Shown: positions 1 through 8,394, counted from the first letter of the stretch. The stretch is 64,000 bases of DNA from Pseudomonas psychrophila (GCF_001043005.1 NZ_JYKZ01000018.1:1-64000); one strand, 5' to 3'. Numbers and translations: made by a program. The notes: a model not told the origin generated them from the sequence alone.

Positions 1-45
1 TAATTTAACTCGCTGATCCATTACGGACTCTCGTTTCCAGGGCAT
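1..45 (-). pseudogene. IS481-like transposase, N-terminal 15 codons only (runs off window)
   Basis: Reading the complement from 45 gives an ATG and a peptide starting MPWKRESVMDQRVKL that continues past the window edge. A strong AGGAGG ribosome site lies about 8 nt upstream (54-59). The pattern MPW-x-x-x-x-x-M-x-x-R is how many IS481-family transposases begin, before their helix-turn-helix. Only the start is visible, so family membership is an inference and it cannot be said whether the gene is intact outside the window. Confidence 0.5.
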
Positions 46-76
46 GGTCAGTACCTCCTGACCATGATTAATACCT

Positions 77-119
77 GTAAACGATGTACCCGGTCTTAAA
101 CGTAAACGATGTACTCGGT
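77..119. repeat. Tandem 18-bp direct repeats at the end of the insertion sequence
   Basis: GTAAACGATGTACCCGGT at 77-94 recurs as GTAAACGATGTACTCGGT at 102-119, one mismatch in 18, with a 25-bp period. They lie just upstream of the transposase start and are probably the subterminal or terminal transposase-binding sites of the element. The element's outer boundary is probably close to 120, where a chromosomal palindromic repeat begins. Confidence 0.55.
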
Positions 120-123
120 TTCT

Positions 124-173
124 ACCCTCACCAGCCCTCTCCCTAGGGAGAGGGTCAGGGTCAGGGGCTTTTG
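124..173. repeat. Palindromic CCCTCACC/GGTGAGGG-type intergenic repeat, copy 1
   Basis: CCCTCACC and CCCTCTCCC are followed, after a short turn, by GGGAGAGGG and a degenerate GGGTCAGGGG, then CTTTT. The same structure recurs at 33031-33075 and 48083-48140. It lies just past the stop codon of the YkgJ-type gene (complement) and next to the IS end. It probably forms a strong hairpin and may end transcription. Confidence 0.6.
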
Positions 174-178
174 ATCTT

Positions 179-532
179 TTAGACCAGCACCTGCCGCGTA
201 CTGGCGATGTATTCATGCACCAGCTTCTCTGCGCCAGGATGAATCATCTCCACAGGACGTCGGCCATTGGGGCACGGTAGCGTGGGTGTGGTACCAAACA
301 GACGACAGATCAACGGCCGCTCTTCATACACCGTGCAACCGTTGGGCCCCAGATGCACACAGTTGAGCTCGTCCATCGCGGCTTCCTGCTCGGCGGCCGT
401 CTTGCGCGGCAAGCGGGCCATTTCTTCGGATGAGGTGGTCACCGGCCCGCAGCAGTCATGGCAACCCGGCACGCATTCAAACGAGGGGATTTGCTGCCTG
501 AGAAAGCGGATCTTGTGACTGTTGCAGCTCAT
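179..532 (-). CDS. YkgJ-family Cys-cluster protein
   Basis: A 117-residue protein with a Cys-rich signature: CVPGCHDCCG near residues 19-28, then Cys at about 57 and 65, CRLFG, and a further Cys near 85. This is the pattern of the YkgJ/CxxCxxCC family (Pfam CxxCxxCC), small cytosolic proteins thought to bind zinc or an Fe-S cluster; their function is unknown. The open frame extends 38 codons further upstream, but the internal ATG at 532 gives the usual family length and N-terminus. It is divergent from the FAD oxidase at 680. Confidence 0.8.
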   Translation of the reverse strand: MSCNSHKIRFLRQQIPSFECVPGCHDCCGPVTTSSEEMARLPRKTAAEQEAAMDELNCVHLGPNGCTVYEERPLICRLFGTTPTLPCPNGRRPVEMIHPGAEKLVHEYIASTRQVLV

Positions 533-679
533 CCAGAACGTACCGATTTTGAAAAGGCCGCAAAGTCTGCCTGAAAAGCCCCGCTCTAGACAGCGCCGTC
601 CGGCTGTTCTTGCCCCGTGGGAATAGCCCGGCTTATGCTCCGTCAAATTTTACAAACATCGACAATCAGGATTACGCAC

Positions 680-1981
680 ATGAGCGCCCCGGTTCAGCGC
701 AGCCAGCACACCGCCTCTTATTACGCCGCCAGCAGCCTGCCGCAGCCCGATCATCCGGTGCTGCAGGGCGAGTTGGTGGCTGATGTATGCGTAGTGGGCG
801 GTGGTTTTTCCGGTCTGAACACGGCGCTGGAATTGGCCGAGCGCGGCATGAGCGTGGTTTTGCTCGAAGCCTGCAAGATCGGTTGGGGTGCCAGCGGGCG
901 CAATGGCGGTCAGTTAATTCGCGGCGTTGGCCATGGCCTTGAGCAATTTGAAGGCATTATCGGCAAGGACGGCGTACGGCAGATGAAATTGATGGGGCTG
1001 GAGGCGGTGGAAATCGTTCGCCGCCGCGTAGAGCGTTTCAATATTGCCTGCGACCTGACTTGGGGCTATTGCGACCTGGCTAACAAACCGCGTGACCTTG
1101 AAGGTTTCGCCGAAGAAGCCCAGGAGCTGCGGGGCTTGGGCTACCGCCACGAAACCCGCTTGCTGCAAGCCAACGAGGTGCGAAGCGTGGTGGGCTCGGA
1201 CCGTTATGTCGGCGGTCTGATCGATATGGGCTCGGGGCACTTGCACCCGCTTAACCTGGCACTGGGCGAAGCAGCGGCAGCTGCGCAGTTGGGTGTGAAA
1301 CTGTTTGAAAACTCCGCCGTGACCCGAATCGATTACGGCCCTGAAGTCCGGGTTCACACGGCGCAGGGCTCAGTGCGGGCCAAAAGTCTGGTGCTGGGGT
1401 GCAACGCCTATCTAAAGAATCTGAATCCGCAACTCAGTGGCAAAGTGCTGCCTGCGGGTAGCTACATCATTGCCACCGAGCCGCTGAGTGAGGCCCAGGC
1501 ACACGCCTTGCTGCCGCAGAACATGGCGGTGTGTGATCAGCGCGTGGCGCTGGATTACTACAGATTATCGGCCGACAGACGCTTGCTGTTCGGAGGGGCT
1601 TGTCATTATTCGGGACGCGATCCGCAAGATATTGCGGCGTATATGCGGCCCAAAATGCTTGAAGTATTCCCCCACCTTGAACACGTGAAGATCGATTACC
1701 AATGGGGCGGGATGATAGGTATCGGTGCCAACCGTTTGCCGCAGATCGGTCGCCTGCAAGACCAACCCAACGTGTATTACGCGCAGGCGTATTCAGGGCA
1801 TGGGGTCAACGTGACCCACCTGGCAGGCCAGTTGCTGGCCGAGGCCATCAGTGGCCAGCACAGCGATGGTTTCGATCTGTTTGCCAAAGTCCCGCACATC
1901 ACCTTCCCGGGTGGCAAATACCTGCGCTCGCCGTTACTGGCGCTGGGGATGCTGTGGCACAGGCTTAAAGAGTTGCGTTGA
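680..1981 (+). CDS. pauB: FAD-dependent amine oxidoreductase, PauB/PuuB type (gamma-glutamylputrescine oxidase-like)
   Basis: 433 residues. The N-terminal FAD-binding Rossmann motif GGGFSGLNTALELAERG (about residues 41-57) and the following SGRNGGQ segment are typical of the DAO family branch that contains PuuB/PauB. These enzymes oxidise gamma-glutamylated polyamines to aldehydes. The aldehyde would be taken up by the KauB-type dehydrogenase at 6732-8225, and the same pairing with kauB and rpmGB is known in other pseudomonads. The ATG at 680 is preferred; the upstream in-frame start at 617 adds a non-homologous 21 residues. Substrate is inferred from family and context. Confidence 0.75.
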   Translation: MSAPVQRSQHTASYYAASSLPQPDHPVLQGELVADVCVVGGGFSGLNTALELAERGMSVVLLEACKIGWGASGRNGGQLIRGVGHGLEQFEGIIGKDGVRQMKLMGLEAVEIVRRRVERFNIACDLTWGYCDLANKPRDLEGFAEEAQELRGLGYRHETRLLQANEVRSVVGSDRYVGGLIDMGSGHLHPLNLALGEAAAAAQLGVKLFENSAVTRIDYGPEVRVHTAQGSVRAKSLVLGCNAYLKNLNPQLSGKVLPAGSYIIATEPLSEAQAHALLPQNMAVCDQRVALDYYRLSADRRLLFGGACHYSGRDPQDIAAYMRPKMLEVFPHLEHVKIDYQWGGMIGIGANRLPQIGRLQDQPNVYYAQAYSGHGVNVTHLAGQLLAEAISGQHSDGFDLFAKVPHITFPGGKYLRSPLLALGMLWHRLKELR

Positions 1982-1983
1982 AC

Positions 1984-2030
1984 AAAACCCTGTAGCCGCT
2001 GCCGCAGGCTGCGGCGGCTACAGGTTTTGG
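1984..2030. terminator. Bidirectional hairpin of the TGTAGCCGCTGCCGC repeat family
   Basis: AAAACCCTGTAGCCGC and its near-perfect complement GCGGCTACAGGTTTT enclose a CTGCCGCAGGCTGC loop region. It begins 2 nt after the oxidase stop and ends at the stop codon of the convergent DUF1127 gene, so it can act as a shared terminator. Related repeats lie at 10086-10172, 37147-37268 and 53537-53630. Confidence 0.7.
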
Positions 2031-2264
2031 TTACGAACGCCAAAACGGTTTGCAGCCTTCATGGCGGGCCAATTCGCGGCTCAGGCCCACGTCACGCAGT
2101 TGATCCTCGTCCAGGTTGAGCAGCACGCGGCGGCTGCGTGCGCGGTGCCAGAACAGGCTCCAGCGGCCCAGCTCGGCGGGGGCGCTCATGATTTCCCGGG
2201 CCTCGTGTTCGGCCAGTAGTTGTTGGCTGTGCAGCGTCAGGCGGACATCGCTCATACCATTCAT
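2031..2264 (-). CDS. DUF1127 (YjiS-like) small protein
   Basis: 77 residues. The C-terminal half carries the DUF1127 pattern: a basic W-x-x-R-A-R-S-R-R run followed by L-x-x-L-D-E-D-Q-L-R-D-V-G-L-S-R. DUF1127 proteins are small and basic; several from alphaproteobacteria influence RNA turnover and phosphate or carbon metabolism, but no function is known for this one. The ATG at 2264 has an AAAGGAGC ribosome site 6 nt upstream. It is divergent from a MocR regulator gene, which probably controls it. Confidence 0.8.
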   Translation of the reverse strand: MNGMSDVRLTLHSQQLLAEHEAREIMSAPAELGRWSLFWHRARSRRVLLNLDEDQLRDVGLSRELARHEGCKPFWRS

Positions 2265-2355
2265 CAGGCAGCTCCTTTTGACTCAATCGCCATGAGTCAG
2301 CATGATGGCCTCGCCCCAAAAACCATGACAGATTCAGCAAAGTCATTTTACGTGC

Positions 2356-2408
2356 ATACAGATACGGTTTTTCAGGCGCTGAATCCTTGGTTTTTACCCC
2401 ATCTGTAC
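2356..2408. promoter_or_regulatory. Paired half-sites TACAGAT / ATCTGTA in the DUF1127-MocR intergenic region
   Basis: TACAGAT at 2357-2363 (within ATACAGATAC) and its reverse complement ATCTGTA at 2401-2407 form an inverted pair with 37 bp between them, just upstream of the MocR start. MocR regulators often bind two separated half-sites as dimers, so this is a candidate operator. That is inference from position and symmetry only. Confidence 0.4.
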
Positions 2409-2435
2409 TGTTCAACCCCCATCGGGAGCCCTGCC

Positions 2436-3857
2436 ATGACCCTTTACGTCAATCTTGCCGACCTGCTCGGTACGCGAATTGAGCAGGGCTTTTATCGTCC
2501 AGGCGACCGCTTGCCCTCCGTGCGGGCGTTAAGCGCCGAGCATGGCGTGAGCCTGAGCACGGTGCAGCAGGCGTATCGGTTGCTGGAAGACAACGGGCTG
2601 GCTTCGCCACGGCCCAAGTCCGGGTACTTTGTGCCCATGGACCGTGAGTTGCCTGCGTTGCCGGGTATGGGCAAACCTGCCCAGCGGCCAGTGGAAATAT
2701 CGCAGTGGGAGCAAGTGCTGGAGTTGGTGCGATCCGTGCCGCAAAAAGACGTGATCCAGTTGGGGCGCGGCATGCCCGATGTCACCACGCCGACCATCAA
2801 ACCGCTGTTGCGCAGCCTGGCGCAAATCAGCCGGCGCCTGGATTTGCCCGGTCTGTATTACGACAACGTGTACGGCGTGCTGGGCCTGCGTGAACAGTTG
2901 GCGCGTCTGTTGCTCGATTCGGGCTGTCAGCTTGGTGCTGAAGACCTGGTGATTACCACCGGCTGCCATGAGGCGCTGTCGTGCAGCATTCGAGCGGTGT
3001 GTGAGCCAGGCGACATCGTGGCGGTCGACTCACCGAGCTTTCATGGTGCCATGCAAACCCTCAAGGGGCTGGGCATGAAGGCGCTAGAGATTCCTACGGA
3101 CCCGCTGACCGGGATCAGCCTTGAAGCGTTGGAGCTGGCGCTGGAGCAGTGGCCGATCAAGGCGATCCAGATTACGCCCAGCTGTAACAACCCGTTGGGC
3201 TACATCATGCCCGAGGCACGCAAGCGGGCGCTGGTGACGCTGGCTCAGCGTTTTGATGTGGCGATTATCGAAGACGATGTGTATGGCGAGCTGGCTTACA
3301 CCTACCCGCGTCCGCGCACGATCAAATCTTTCGATGATGATGGCCGGGTCTTGCTGTGCAGCTCATTCTCCAAAACCCTGGCCCCCGGCTTACGTGTTGG
3401 CTGGGTTGCACCGGGGCGTTATCTGGAGCGGGTGCTGCACATGAAATACATCAGCACCGGTTCCACGGCGCCCCAGCCGCAACTGGCGATTGCCGACTTT
3501 CTGAAGAACGGCCATTTCGAGCCGCACCTGCGCAAAATGCGCAGCCAATATCAGCGCAATCGCGACCTGATGCTGGGCTGGATCAGCCGCTACTTTCCAC
3601 CCGGCACTCGTGCCAGTCGGCCCCAAGGCAGTTTTATGCTCTGGCTGGAGCTGCCGGAGGGGTTTGACAGCTTGCGTCTTAATCGCGCGCTGCTGGATCA
3701 GGGGGTACAGATTGCGGTGGGCAGTATTTTCTCAGCCTCCGGCAAGTACCGTAACTGCTTGCGCATGAACTACGCTGCAAAGCCTACACCGCAGATTGAG
3801 GAGGCGGTGCGCAAGGTCGGGATGGCAGCCAGTAAACTGTTGGCTGAAGCTGTTTAA
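2436..3857 (+). CDS. MocR/GabR-family regulator: GntR helix-turn-helix fused to aminotransferase-like domain
   Basis: 473 residues. Residues 1-70 form a GntR winged helix (RPGDRLPSVRALSAEHGVS, then LSTVQQAYRLLEDNGL). From about residue 90 there is a fold-type I PLP domain with the Schiff-base lysine in SSFSKTLAPG (Lys313) and the N-x-P-x-G segment in SCNNPLGY. Such proteins are transcription factors that sense PLP or amino compounds, not aminotransferases. The ATG at 2436 has GGGAG 9 nt upstream; the longer open frame starting at 2220 runs through the promoter of the divergent gene. The effector is unknown. Confidence 0.85.
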   Translation: MTLYVNLADLLGTRIEQGFYRPGDRLPSVRALSAEHGVSLSTVQQAYRLLEDNGLASPRPKSGYFVPMDRELPALPGMGKPAQRPVEISQWEQVLELVRSVPQKDVIQLGRGMPDVTTPTIKPLLRSLAQISRRLDLPGLYYDNVYGVLGLREQLARLLLDSGCQLGAEDLVITTGCHEALSCSIRAVCEPGDIVAVDSPSFHGAMQTLKGLGMKALEIPTDPLTGISLEALELALEQWPIKAIQITPSCNNPLGYIMPEARKRALVTLAQRFDVAIIEDDVYGELAYTYPRPRTIKSFDDDGRVLLCSSFSKTLAPGLRVGWVAPGRYLERVLHMKYISTGSTAPQPQLAIADFLKNGHFEPHLRKMRSQYQRNRDLMLGWISRYFPPGTRASRPQGSFMLWLELPEGFDSLRLNRALLDQGVQIAVGSIFSASGKYRNCLRMNYAAKPTPQIEEAVRKVGMAASKLLAEAV

Positions 3858-3892
3858 TTACCCTTGTGACGTCCGGCCCGAGGCTCTACACG

Positions 3893-5443
3893 TTGAAATC
3901 ACTCTGTGCATTGTTTTTGGCTGTATTGCTGGGAGGTTGTGTCACTTTGGACGTGCCCCGTGAGCCAACCCAGGCGTTGCCAGCCGCAGACTCAGCCTTT
4001 GGCCGTTCGATCCAGGCCCAGGCTGCGCCTTATCAGGGTCGCTCCGGGTTTCGCCTGCTGCCTAACAGCGGTGAAGCGTTCAGGGCCCGGGCCGAACTGA
4101 TCCGTAACGCGCAAAGCAGCCTCGACCTGCAGTACTACATCGTCCACGACGGGCTGAGTACACGCATGCTGATTGACGAACTGCTCAAGGCGGCAGATCG
4201 CGGCGTACGCGTGCGGATCCTGCTCGATGACACCGCCAGTGATGGCCTTGACGATATCCTGGCGACACTTGCGGCTCATCCCACTATCCAGATTCGGTTG
4301 TTCAACCCTCTGCAACTGGGGCGCAGTACGGGCGTGACCCGAGGCATGGGGCGGTTGTTCAACCTTTCGCGCCAGCACCGACGCATGCACAACAAGCTCT
4401 GGCTGGCCGATAACAGCGTAGCGATTGTGGGTGGGCGTAATCTGGGAGATGAGTATTTCGATGCCAAGCCCGAGCTGAATTTCACCGATATCGACCTGCT
4501 CAGTGTCGGTCCGGTGGCTGAGCAGCTGGGGCACAGTTTTGATCAGTACTGGAACAGCGCCCTTAGCCAGCCAATTAGCGATTTTGTCTCATCCCGGCTG
4601 TCTGCAGCTGAGCTGACCAAGGCACGCAAAAAACTGGAGGCATCACTCAAGCTTGCGCAGCAACGCAATCAAGGGCTGTATCAACAATTGGCTTCGTATG
4701 AAACCAATCCCCAGCTGGATGTGTGGCGCAAAGAGCTGATCTGGGCCTGGAACCAGGCGTTGTGGGATGCGCCGAGCAAGGTGCTGGCCAGGGGCGAGCC
4801 AGACTCGCACTTGCTGCTGACCACGCAGTTGGCGCCGGAGCTGGCAGGAGTGAATCAGGAACTGATCCTGATTTCGGCCTATTTTGTGCCGGGTGAAACC
4901 GGATTGGTGTACCTGACAGGTCGTGCGGATGCCGGGGTCGATGTTCGTTTATTGACCAATTCGCTGGAGGCGACCGACGTACCCGCTGTCCACGGGGGCT
5001 ATGCGCCCTATCGAAAGGCGCTGCTGGAACATGGGGTCAAGCTTTTTGAGCTGCGTCGCCAGCCGGGTAGCAGCGGCGGCAGTGGCCCGCGCCTGTTCAA
5101 GCACGGGATGAGCTCGGATTCGAGCCTGCACAGCAAGGCGATGATTTTCGATCAGCAGAAATCATTCATTGGCTCTTTCAATTTTGACCCGCGTTCGGGG
5201 TTGTGGAACACCGAGGTCGGCGTATTGGTAGACAGCCCGGAACTGGCCGCCGAGGCCCGCAAGTTGGCCCTGCAGGGCATGGCTCCGGCCTTGAGTTACG
5301 AGCCAAAGCTGGAACAGGGCAAGATCGTCTGGGTGACTGAAGACAACGGCCAGCTCCACACCTTGCATCGGGAACCGGGCAACTGGTGGCGCCGGTTTAA
5401 TGCCTGGTTCAGCAAGAGTGTGGGGCTGGAGAAGATGTTGTAA
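3893..5443 (+). CDS. Phospholipase D-family lipoprotein (cardiolipin synthase ClsC-like)
   Basis: 516 residues from a TTG at 3893, chosen because it gives a clean lipoprotein signal (LKSLCALFLAVLLGGC, lipobox Cys near residue 16). A GTG at 3866 would add nine residues. Two HKD motifs are present: HNKLWLADNS and LHSKAMIFDQ, each followed by the G-G/S-x-N-x-x-x-x segment (VGGRNLGDEY, IGSFNFDPRS). The layout matches ClsC/YmdC-type phospholipases D that make cardiolipin, but the substrate is not shown by sequence. The gene follows the MocR gene by 35 nt and its stop abuts the convergent MFS gene. Confidence 0.8.
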   Translation: MKSLCALFLAVLLGGCVTLDVPREPTQALPAADSAFGRSIQAQAAPYQGRSGFRLLPNSGEAFRARAELIRNAQSSLDLQYYIVHDGLSTRMLIDELLKAADRGVRVRILLDDTASDGLDDILATLAAHPTIQIRLFNPLQLGRSTGVTRGMGRLFNLSRQHRRMHNKLWLADNSVAIVGGRNLGDEYFDAKPELNFTDIDLLSVGPVAEQLGHSFDQYWNSALSQPISDFVSSRLSAAELTKARKKLEASLKLAQQRNQGLYQQLASYETNPQLDVWRKELIWAWNQALWDAPSKVLARGEPDSHLLLTTQLAPELAGVNQELILISAYFVPGETGLVYLTGRADAGVDVRLLTNSLEATDVPAVHGGYAPYRKALLEHGVKLFELRRQPGSSGGSGPRLFKHGMSSDSSLHSKAMIFDQQKSFIGSFNFDPRSGLWNTEVGVLVDSPELAAEARKLALQGMAPALSYEPKLEQGKIVWVTEDNGQLHTLHREPGNWWRRFNAWFSKSVGLEKML

Positions 5444-6592
5444 CTACGAGGCCGCTGCCTGCTCAGCTCCGAATGCCCCTTGGCGTAACACCAGGATCAC
5501 CAATATCAAAGCGCCTGCGGCCATGAACAGCGGCAAGGAATGCCCGCTGATCCACTGACTGCCCGCGCCAGCGGCCAATGGCCCGATCAGGCAGCCGATG
5601 CCCCACAGTTGCGCGATGTGGGCGTTGGCGCGCACCAGGGCGTCGTCACGGTAGCGCTCGCCGATCAGAATCAGCGACAAAGTGAACAGGCCACCGGCGC
5701 TGGCGCCAAAGATCACCCACAGCGGCCAGATCAGCAGCGTATTGAGCAAGAACGGCACTGCCAGGCTCGACAGCATCAGCAGCACCGCGCAGCCGGTAAA
5801 CAGCGAGCGCCGGGACAGGCGGTCGGCCAGCGCGCCAATCGGCAGTTGCAGCAGGGCGTCGCCCACCACCACGGTGCTGACCATCGCGAGTGCGATATCT
5901 GCGGTAAAGCCTTGACGCAGGCAGTAGATGGGCAGAAGCGTAAGAATCATCGCCTCAAAAGCAGCAAACAGCGCTACGGCCCATGCAATCGCCGGCAAGC
6001 CTCGACAGAAGCCCAGTAAATCCTTGAAGGTCACGCTGCATGATTCGGTGGTCGGTGCGCCGTCGCGGCCCATCAGCAGTAAAGGCGCGAGGGTCAGTAA
6101 TGCAACGCCGATCCAAAATCCGTAGTTGCCTTCAGAGCCGACCAGGCCCAGCAGCAGTGGCCCGGACAGTTGGCTCAAGGCATAGGCCGAACCATACAGC
6201 GCAACCAGACGACCTCGCCATTGTTCGACCACCAGCTGGTTGATCCAGCTTTCGCCGAGAATAAAAATAATCGTGAGTACCACGCCGATCAGCAGCCGTA
6301 GCACCAGCCACACGGGATAGCTGGGCAGCAACGCCAGTAGCCCGATGGACAGCGCGCCACACCACAAACACAGGCGCATCAGGCCGGGCGTGCCGAAGCG
6401 GGCTGCCAGCTTGCTCGCCACGCTGGCGCCCACCAGTACGCCAATGGCCGGCATGGCGGCCATGACGCCAATCGCGAACCCGCCGTAGCCCCAGCTTTCA
6501 AGCCGAAACGAGACCAGTGGCATGCTCACGCCCAGTGCCAGGCCGACACTGAGAACCGAGGCCAGTACGGCGAAATAAGTCGCCCAACGCAT
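5444..6592 (-). CDS. MFS transporter (YcaD-like)
   Basis: 382 residues with about 12 hydrophobic segments and the major-facilitator loop 2-3 signature in degenerate form (GASVASKLAARFGTPGL), plus a second-half copy (ALADRLSRRSLF). The sequence style matches YcaD-type inner-membrane transporters, whose substrates are unknown. The ATG at 6592 (MRWATYF) is used rather than the upstream in-frame start at 6658, because the extra 22 residues run into REP DNA. Its stop directly abuts that of the convergent PLD gene, leaving no room for a terminator. Confidence 0.8.
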   Translation of the reverse strand: MRWATYFAVLASVLSVGLALGVSMPLVSFRLESWGYGGFAIGVMAAMPAIGVLVGASVASKLAARFGTPGLMRLCLWCGALSIGLLALLPSYPVWLVLRLLIGVVLTIIFILGESWINQLVVEQWRGRLVALYGSAYALSQLSGPLLLGLVGSEGNYGFWIGVALLTLAPLLLMGRDGAPTTESCSVTFKDLLGFCRGLPAIAWAVALFAAFEAMILTLLPIYCLRQGFTADIALAMVSTVVVGDALLQLPIGALADRLSRRSLFTGCAVLLMLSSLAVPFLLNTLLIWPLWVIFGASAGGLFTLSLILIGERYRDDALVRANAHIAQLWGIGCLIGPLAAGAGSQWISGHSLPLFMAAGALILVILVLRQGAFGAEQAAAS

Positions 6593-6625
6593 GTCTGCGC
6601 TCCAATTGCGTGGTGTAAAAACCAG

Positions 6626-6712
6626 TGTGGGAGCGAGCCTGGCTCGCGAAGAAAACACAGCGGTCTGTCAGTCAGACCCAGTGCTGCCATCGCGAGCAGG
6701 CTCGCTCCCACA
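6626..6712. repeat. REP pair (REPIN-like), GTGGGAGCGAGC family
   Basis: TGTGGGAGCGAGCCTGGCTCGCGAA at 6626-6650 and its inverted partner CGCGAGCAGGCTCGCTCCCACA at 6691-6712 flank about 40 bp. This is the widespread Pseudomonas REP unit in inverted pair form, between the MFS start and the kauB stop. Other copies lie at 16809, 18446, 44222, 53641 and 62566. Confidence 0.85.
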
Positions 6713-6731
6713 AGGTGTAGCGGTTAAATGT

Positions 6732-8225
6732 TTACAGCTTGATCCAGGTGGATTTCAGCTCGGTGTATTTGTCGAACGCATGCAGCGACTTGTCACGACC
6801 GTTGCCCGACTGTTTGAAGCCGCCAAACGGTGCGGTCATGTCGCCACCATCGTACTGGTTGATCCACACGCTACCGGCACGCAGGGCTTTGGCGGTCAGG
6901 TGAGCCTTGGAGATGTCTGCCGTCCAGACCGCTGCAGCAAGGCCGTAAGGCGTGTCGTTGGCGATCTGGATGGCTTCTTCGGCGCTGTCGAAAGTGATGA
7001 CCGATAGCACTGGACCGAAGATTTCTTCCTGGGCGATTTTCATCGCGTTGCTAACGCCGTCGAAAATGGTCGGTTCAACGTAGGTTCCACCGGTTTCTTG
7101 CAGGATCTGATTACCGCCCGCTACCAGTTTTGCGCCTTCGCTGTGGCCGGACTTGATGTACGACAGCACGGTATTCATTTGCTGGGTATCCACCAGGGCA
7201 CCCACGGTGGTGGCCGGGTCCAGCGGGTTGCCGGGCTTCCAGCCTTTGAGGGCTTCGATCACCAGCGGCAGGAACGTGTCCTTGATCGAGCGCTCGACCA
7301 GCAGGCGCGAACCGGCGGTGCAGACTTCGCCCTGGTTGAAGGCGATGGCGCTGGCCGCGGATTCGGCCGCAGCCTGCAGGTCCGGTGCGTCGGCGAAGAC
7401 GATGTTCGGGCTCTTGCCGCCGGCTTCAAGCCAGATGCGCTTCATGTTGGATTCGCCGGAATAGATCATCAATTGCTTGGCGATCTTGGTCGAGCCGGTG
7501 AACACCAGGGTGTCGACGTCCATGTGCAGTGCCAGAGCCTTGCCAACAGTATGGCCATAGCCTGGCAGCACGTTGAGTACGCCCGCTGGAATACCGGCTT
7601 CAACGGCCAGAGCTGCGATACGGATGGCAGTCAATGGGGATTTTTCGGACGGCTTAAGGATCACCGAGTTACCGGTCGACAGGGCAGGGCCCAGTTTCCA
7701 GCAGGCCATCATCAGCGGGAAGTTCCACGGCACGATAGCAGCGACAACGCCGACGGCTTCACGGGTCACCAGGCCCAATTGGTCGTGCGGAGTGGCAGCG
7801 ACTTCGTCGTAGATCTTGTCGATGGCTTCGCCGCTCCAACTCAGCGCACCGGCGGCACCGGGCACATCGATGCCCAGGGAGTCACTGATCGGCTTGCCCA
7901 TGTCCAGGGTTTCAAGCAGTGCCAGTTCTTCGGCGTTTTGTTTCAGCAAGCCGGCAAAGCGGATCATCGCGGCTTTGCGCTTGGCCGGAGCCAGGCGGGA
8001 CCACACACCGGATTCAAAGGTCTGGCGTGCATTTTCTACAGCTCGCTGGGCGTCAGCGCTGTCGCAGCTGGCAACCTTGCCCAGCAAGCGGCCATCAACC
8101 GGGCTCAGACACTCGAACGTTTCGTTGGAGACCGCATCGGTGTACTCACCGTTGATGTAGGCGCGACCTTCGATTTTCAGCTCTTGGGCCCGTTGTTCCC
8201 AATCAGCACGCGTCAGGGTGGTCAT
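6732..8225 (-). CDS. kauB: NAD(P)-dependent aldehyde dehydrogenase KauB/PauC/PuuC type
   Basis: 497 residues, the full family length. Catalytic Cys302 lies in NQGEVCTAGSR, the general-base Glu in LEAGGKSPN, and the cofactor loop in FTGSTKIAKQ. It is closest in style to 4-guanidinobutyraldehyde / gamma-glutamyl-aminobutyraldehyde dehydrogenases (KauB, PauC, PuuC), which oxidise the aldehydes made from arginine and polyamines. The FAD oxidase at 680-1981 could supply its substrate. The ATG at 8225 has AGAGGAGGAC upstream; the longer frame to 8504 crosses the divergent promoter. The exact aldehyde range is inferred. Confidence 0.88.
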   Translation of the reverse strand: MTTLTRADWEQRAQELKIEGRAYINGEYTDAVSNETFECLSPVDGRLLGKVASCDSADAQRAVENARQTFESGVWSRLAPAKRKAAMIRFAGLLKQNAEELALLETLDMGKPISDSLGIDVPGAAGALSWSGEAIDKIYDEVAATPHDQLGLVTREAVGVVAAIVPWNFPLMMACWKLGPALSTGNSVILKPSEKSPLTAIRIAALAVEAGIPAGVLNVLPGYGHTVGKALALHMDVDTLVFTGSTKIAKQLMIYSGESNMKRIWLEAGGKSPNIVFADAPDLQAAAESAASAIAFNQGEVCTAGSRLLVERSIKDTFLPLVIEALKGWKPGNPLDPATTVGALVDTQQMNTVLSYIKSGHSEGAKLVAGGNQILQETGGTYVEPTIFDGVSNAMKIAQEEIFGPVLSVITFDSAEEAIQIANDTPYGLAAAVWTADISKAHLTAKALRAGSVWINQYDGGDMTAPFGGFKQSGNGRDKSLHAFDKYTELKSTWIKL

Positions 8226-8297
8226 TCGAGTGTCCTCCTCTCTATTGAAATGGAAACGCCACCCTAAACCAGTGGCCCTGGAACTTTCAATATATTT

Positions 8298-8309
8298 GAC
8301 ACGAGTGTC
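8298..8309. promoter_or_regulatory. Palindrome GACAC-GA-GTGTC in the kauB/cupin divergent promoter
   Basis: Five-base perfect arms around two central bases, in the 169-bp region between the divergent kauB and cupin starts, next to TTGAC (8296-8300). It could be an operator for a regulator of polyamine catabolism; no regulator gene sits beside it and the regulator is unknown. Confidence 0.3.
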
Positions 8310-8394
8310 GCAAACGGCATGGCTTGTTCGTTTTAATAAACATAGACTTTGGTTTTCTGACCGCATACACCGCAATTTCGGGGGGACAAGAACC

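Noticed and set aside
3866..3892. GTG at 3866 as the start of the PLD lipoprotein
   Set aside because: No ribosome site and it would put nine polar residues before the lipoprotein signal; TTG 3893 fits better, though not proven.
6626..6712. Repeated GTGGGAGC units as a possible CRISPR array
   Set aside because: The units are inverted pairs scattered singly through the window, not regularly spaced direct repeats; they are REP elements.
7098..8267. Antisense open frame (389 codons) opposite kauB
   Set aside because: Shadow of the dehydrogenase; no ribosome site or domain.
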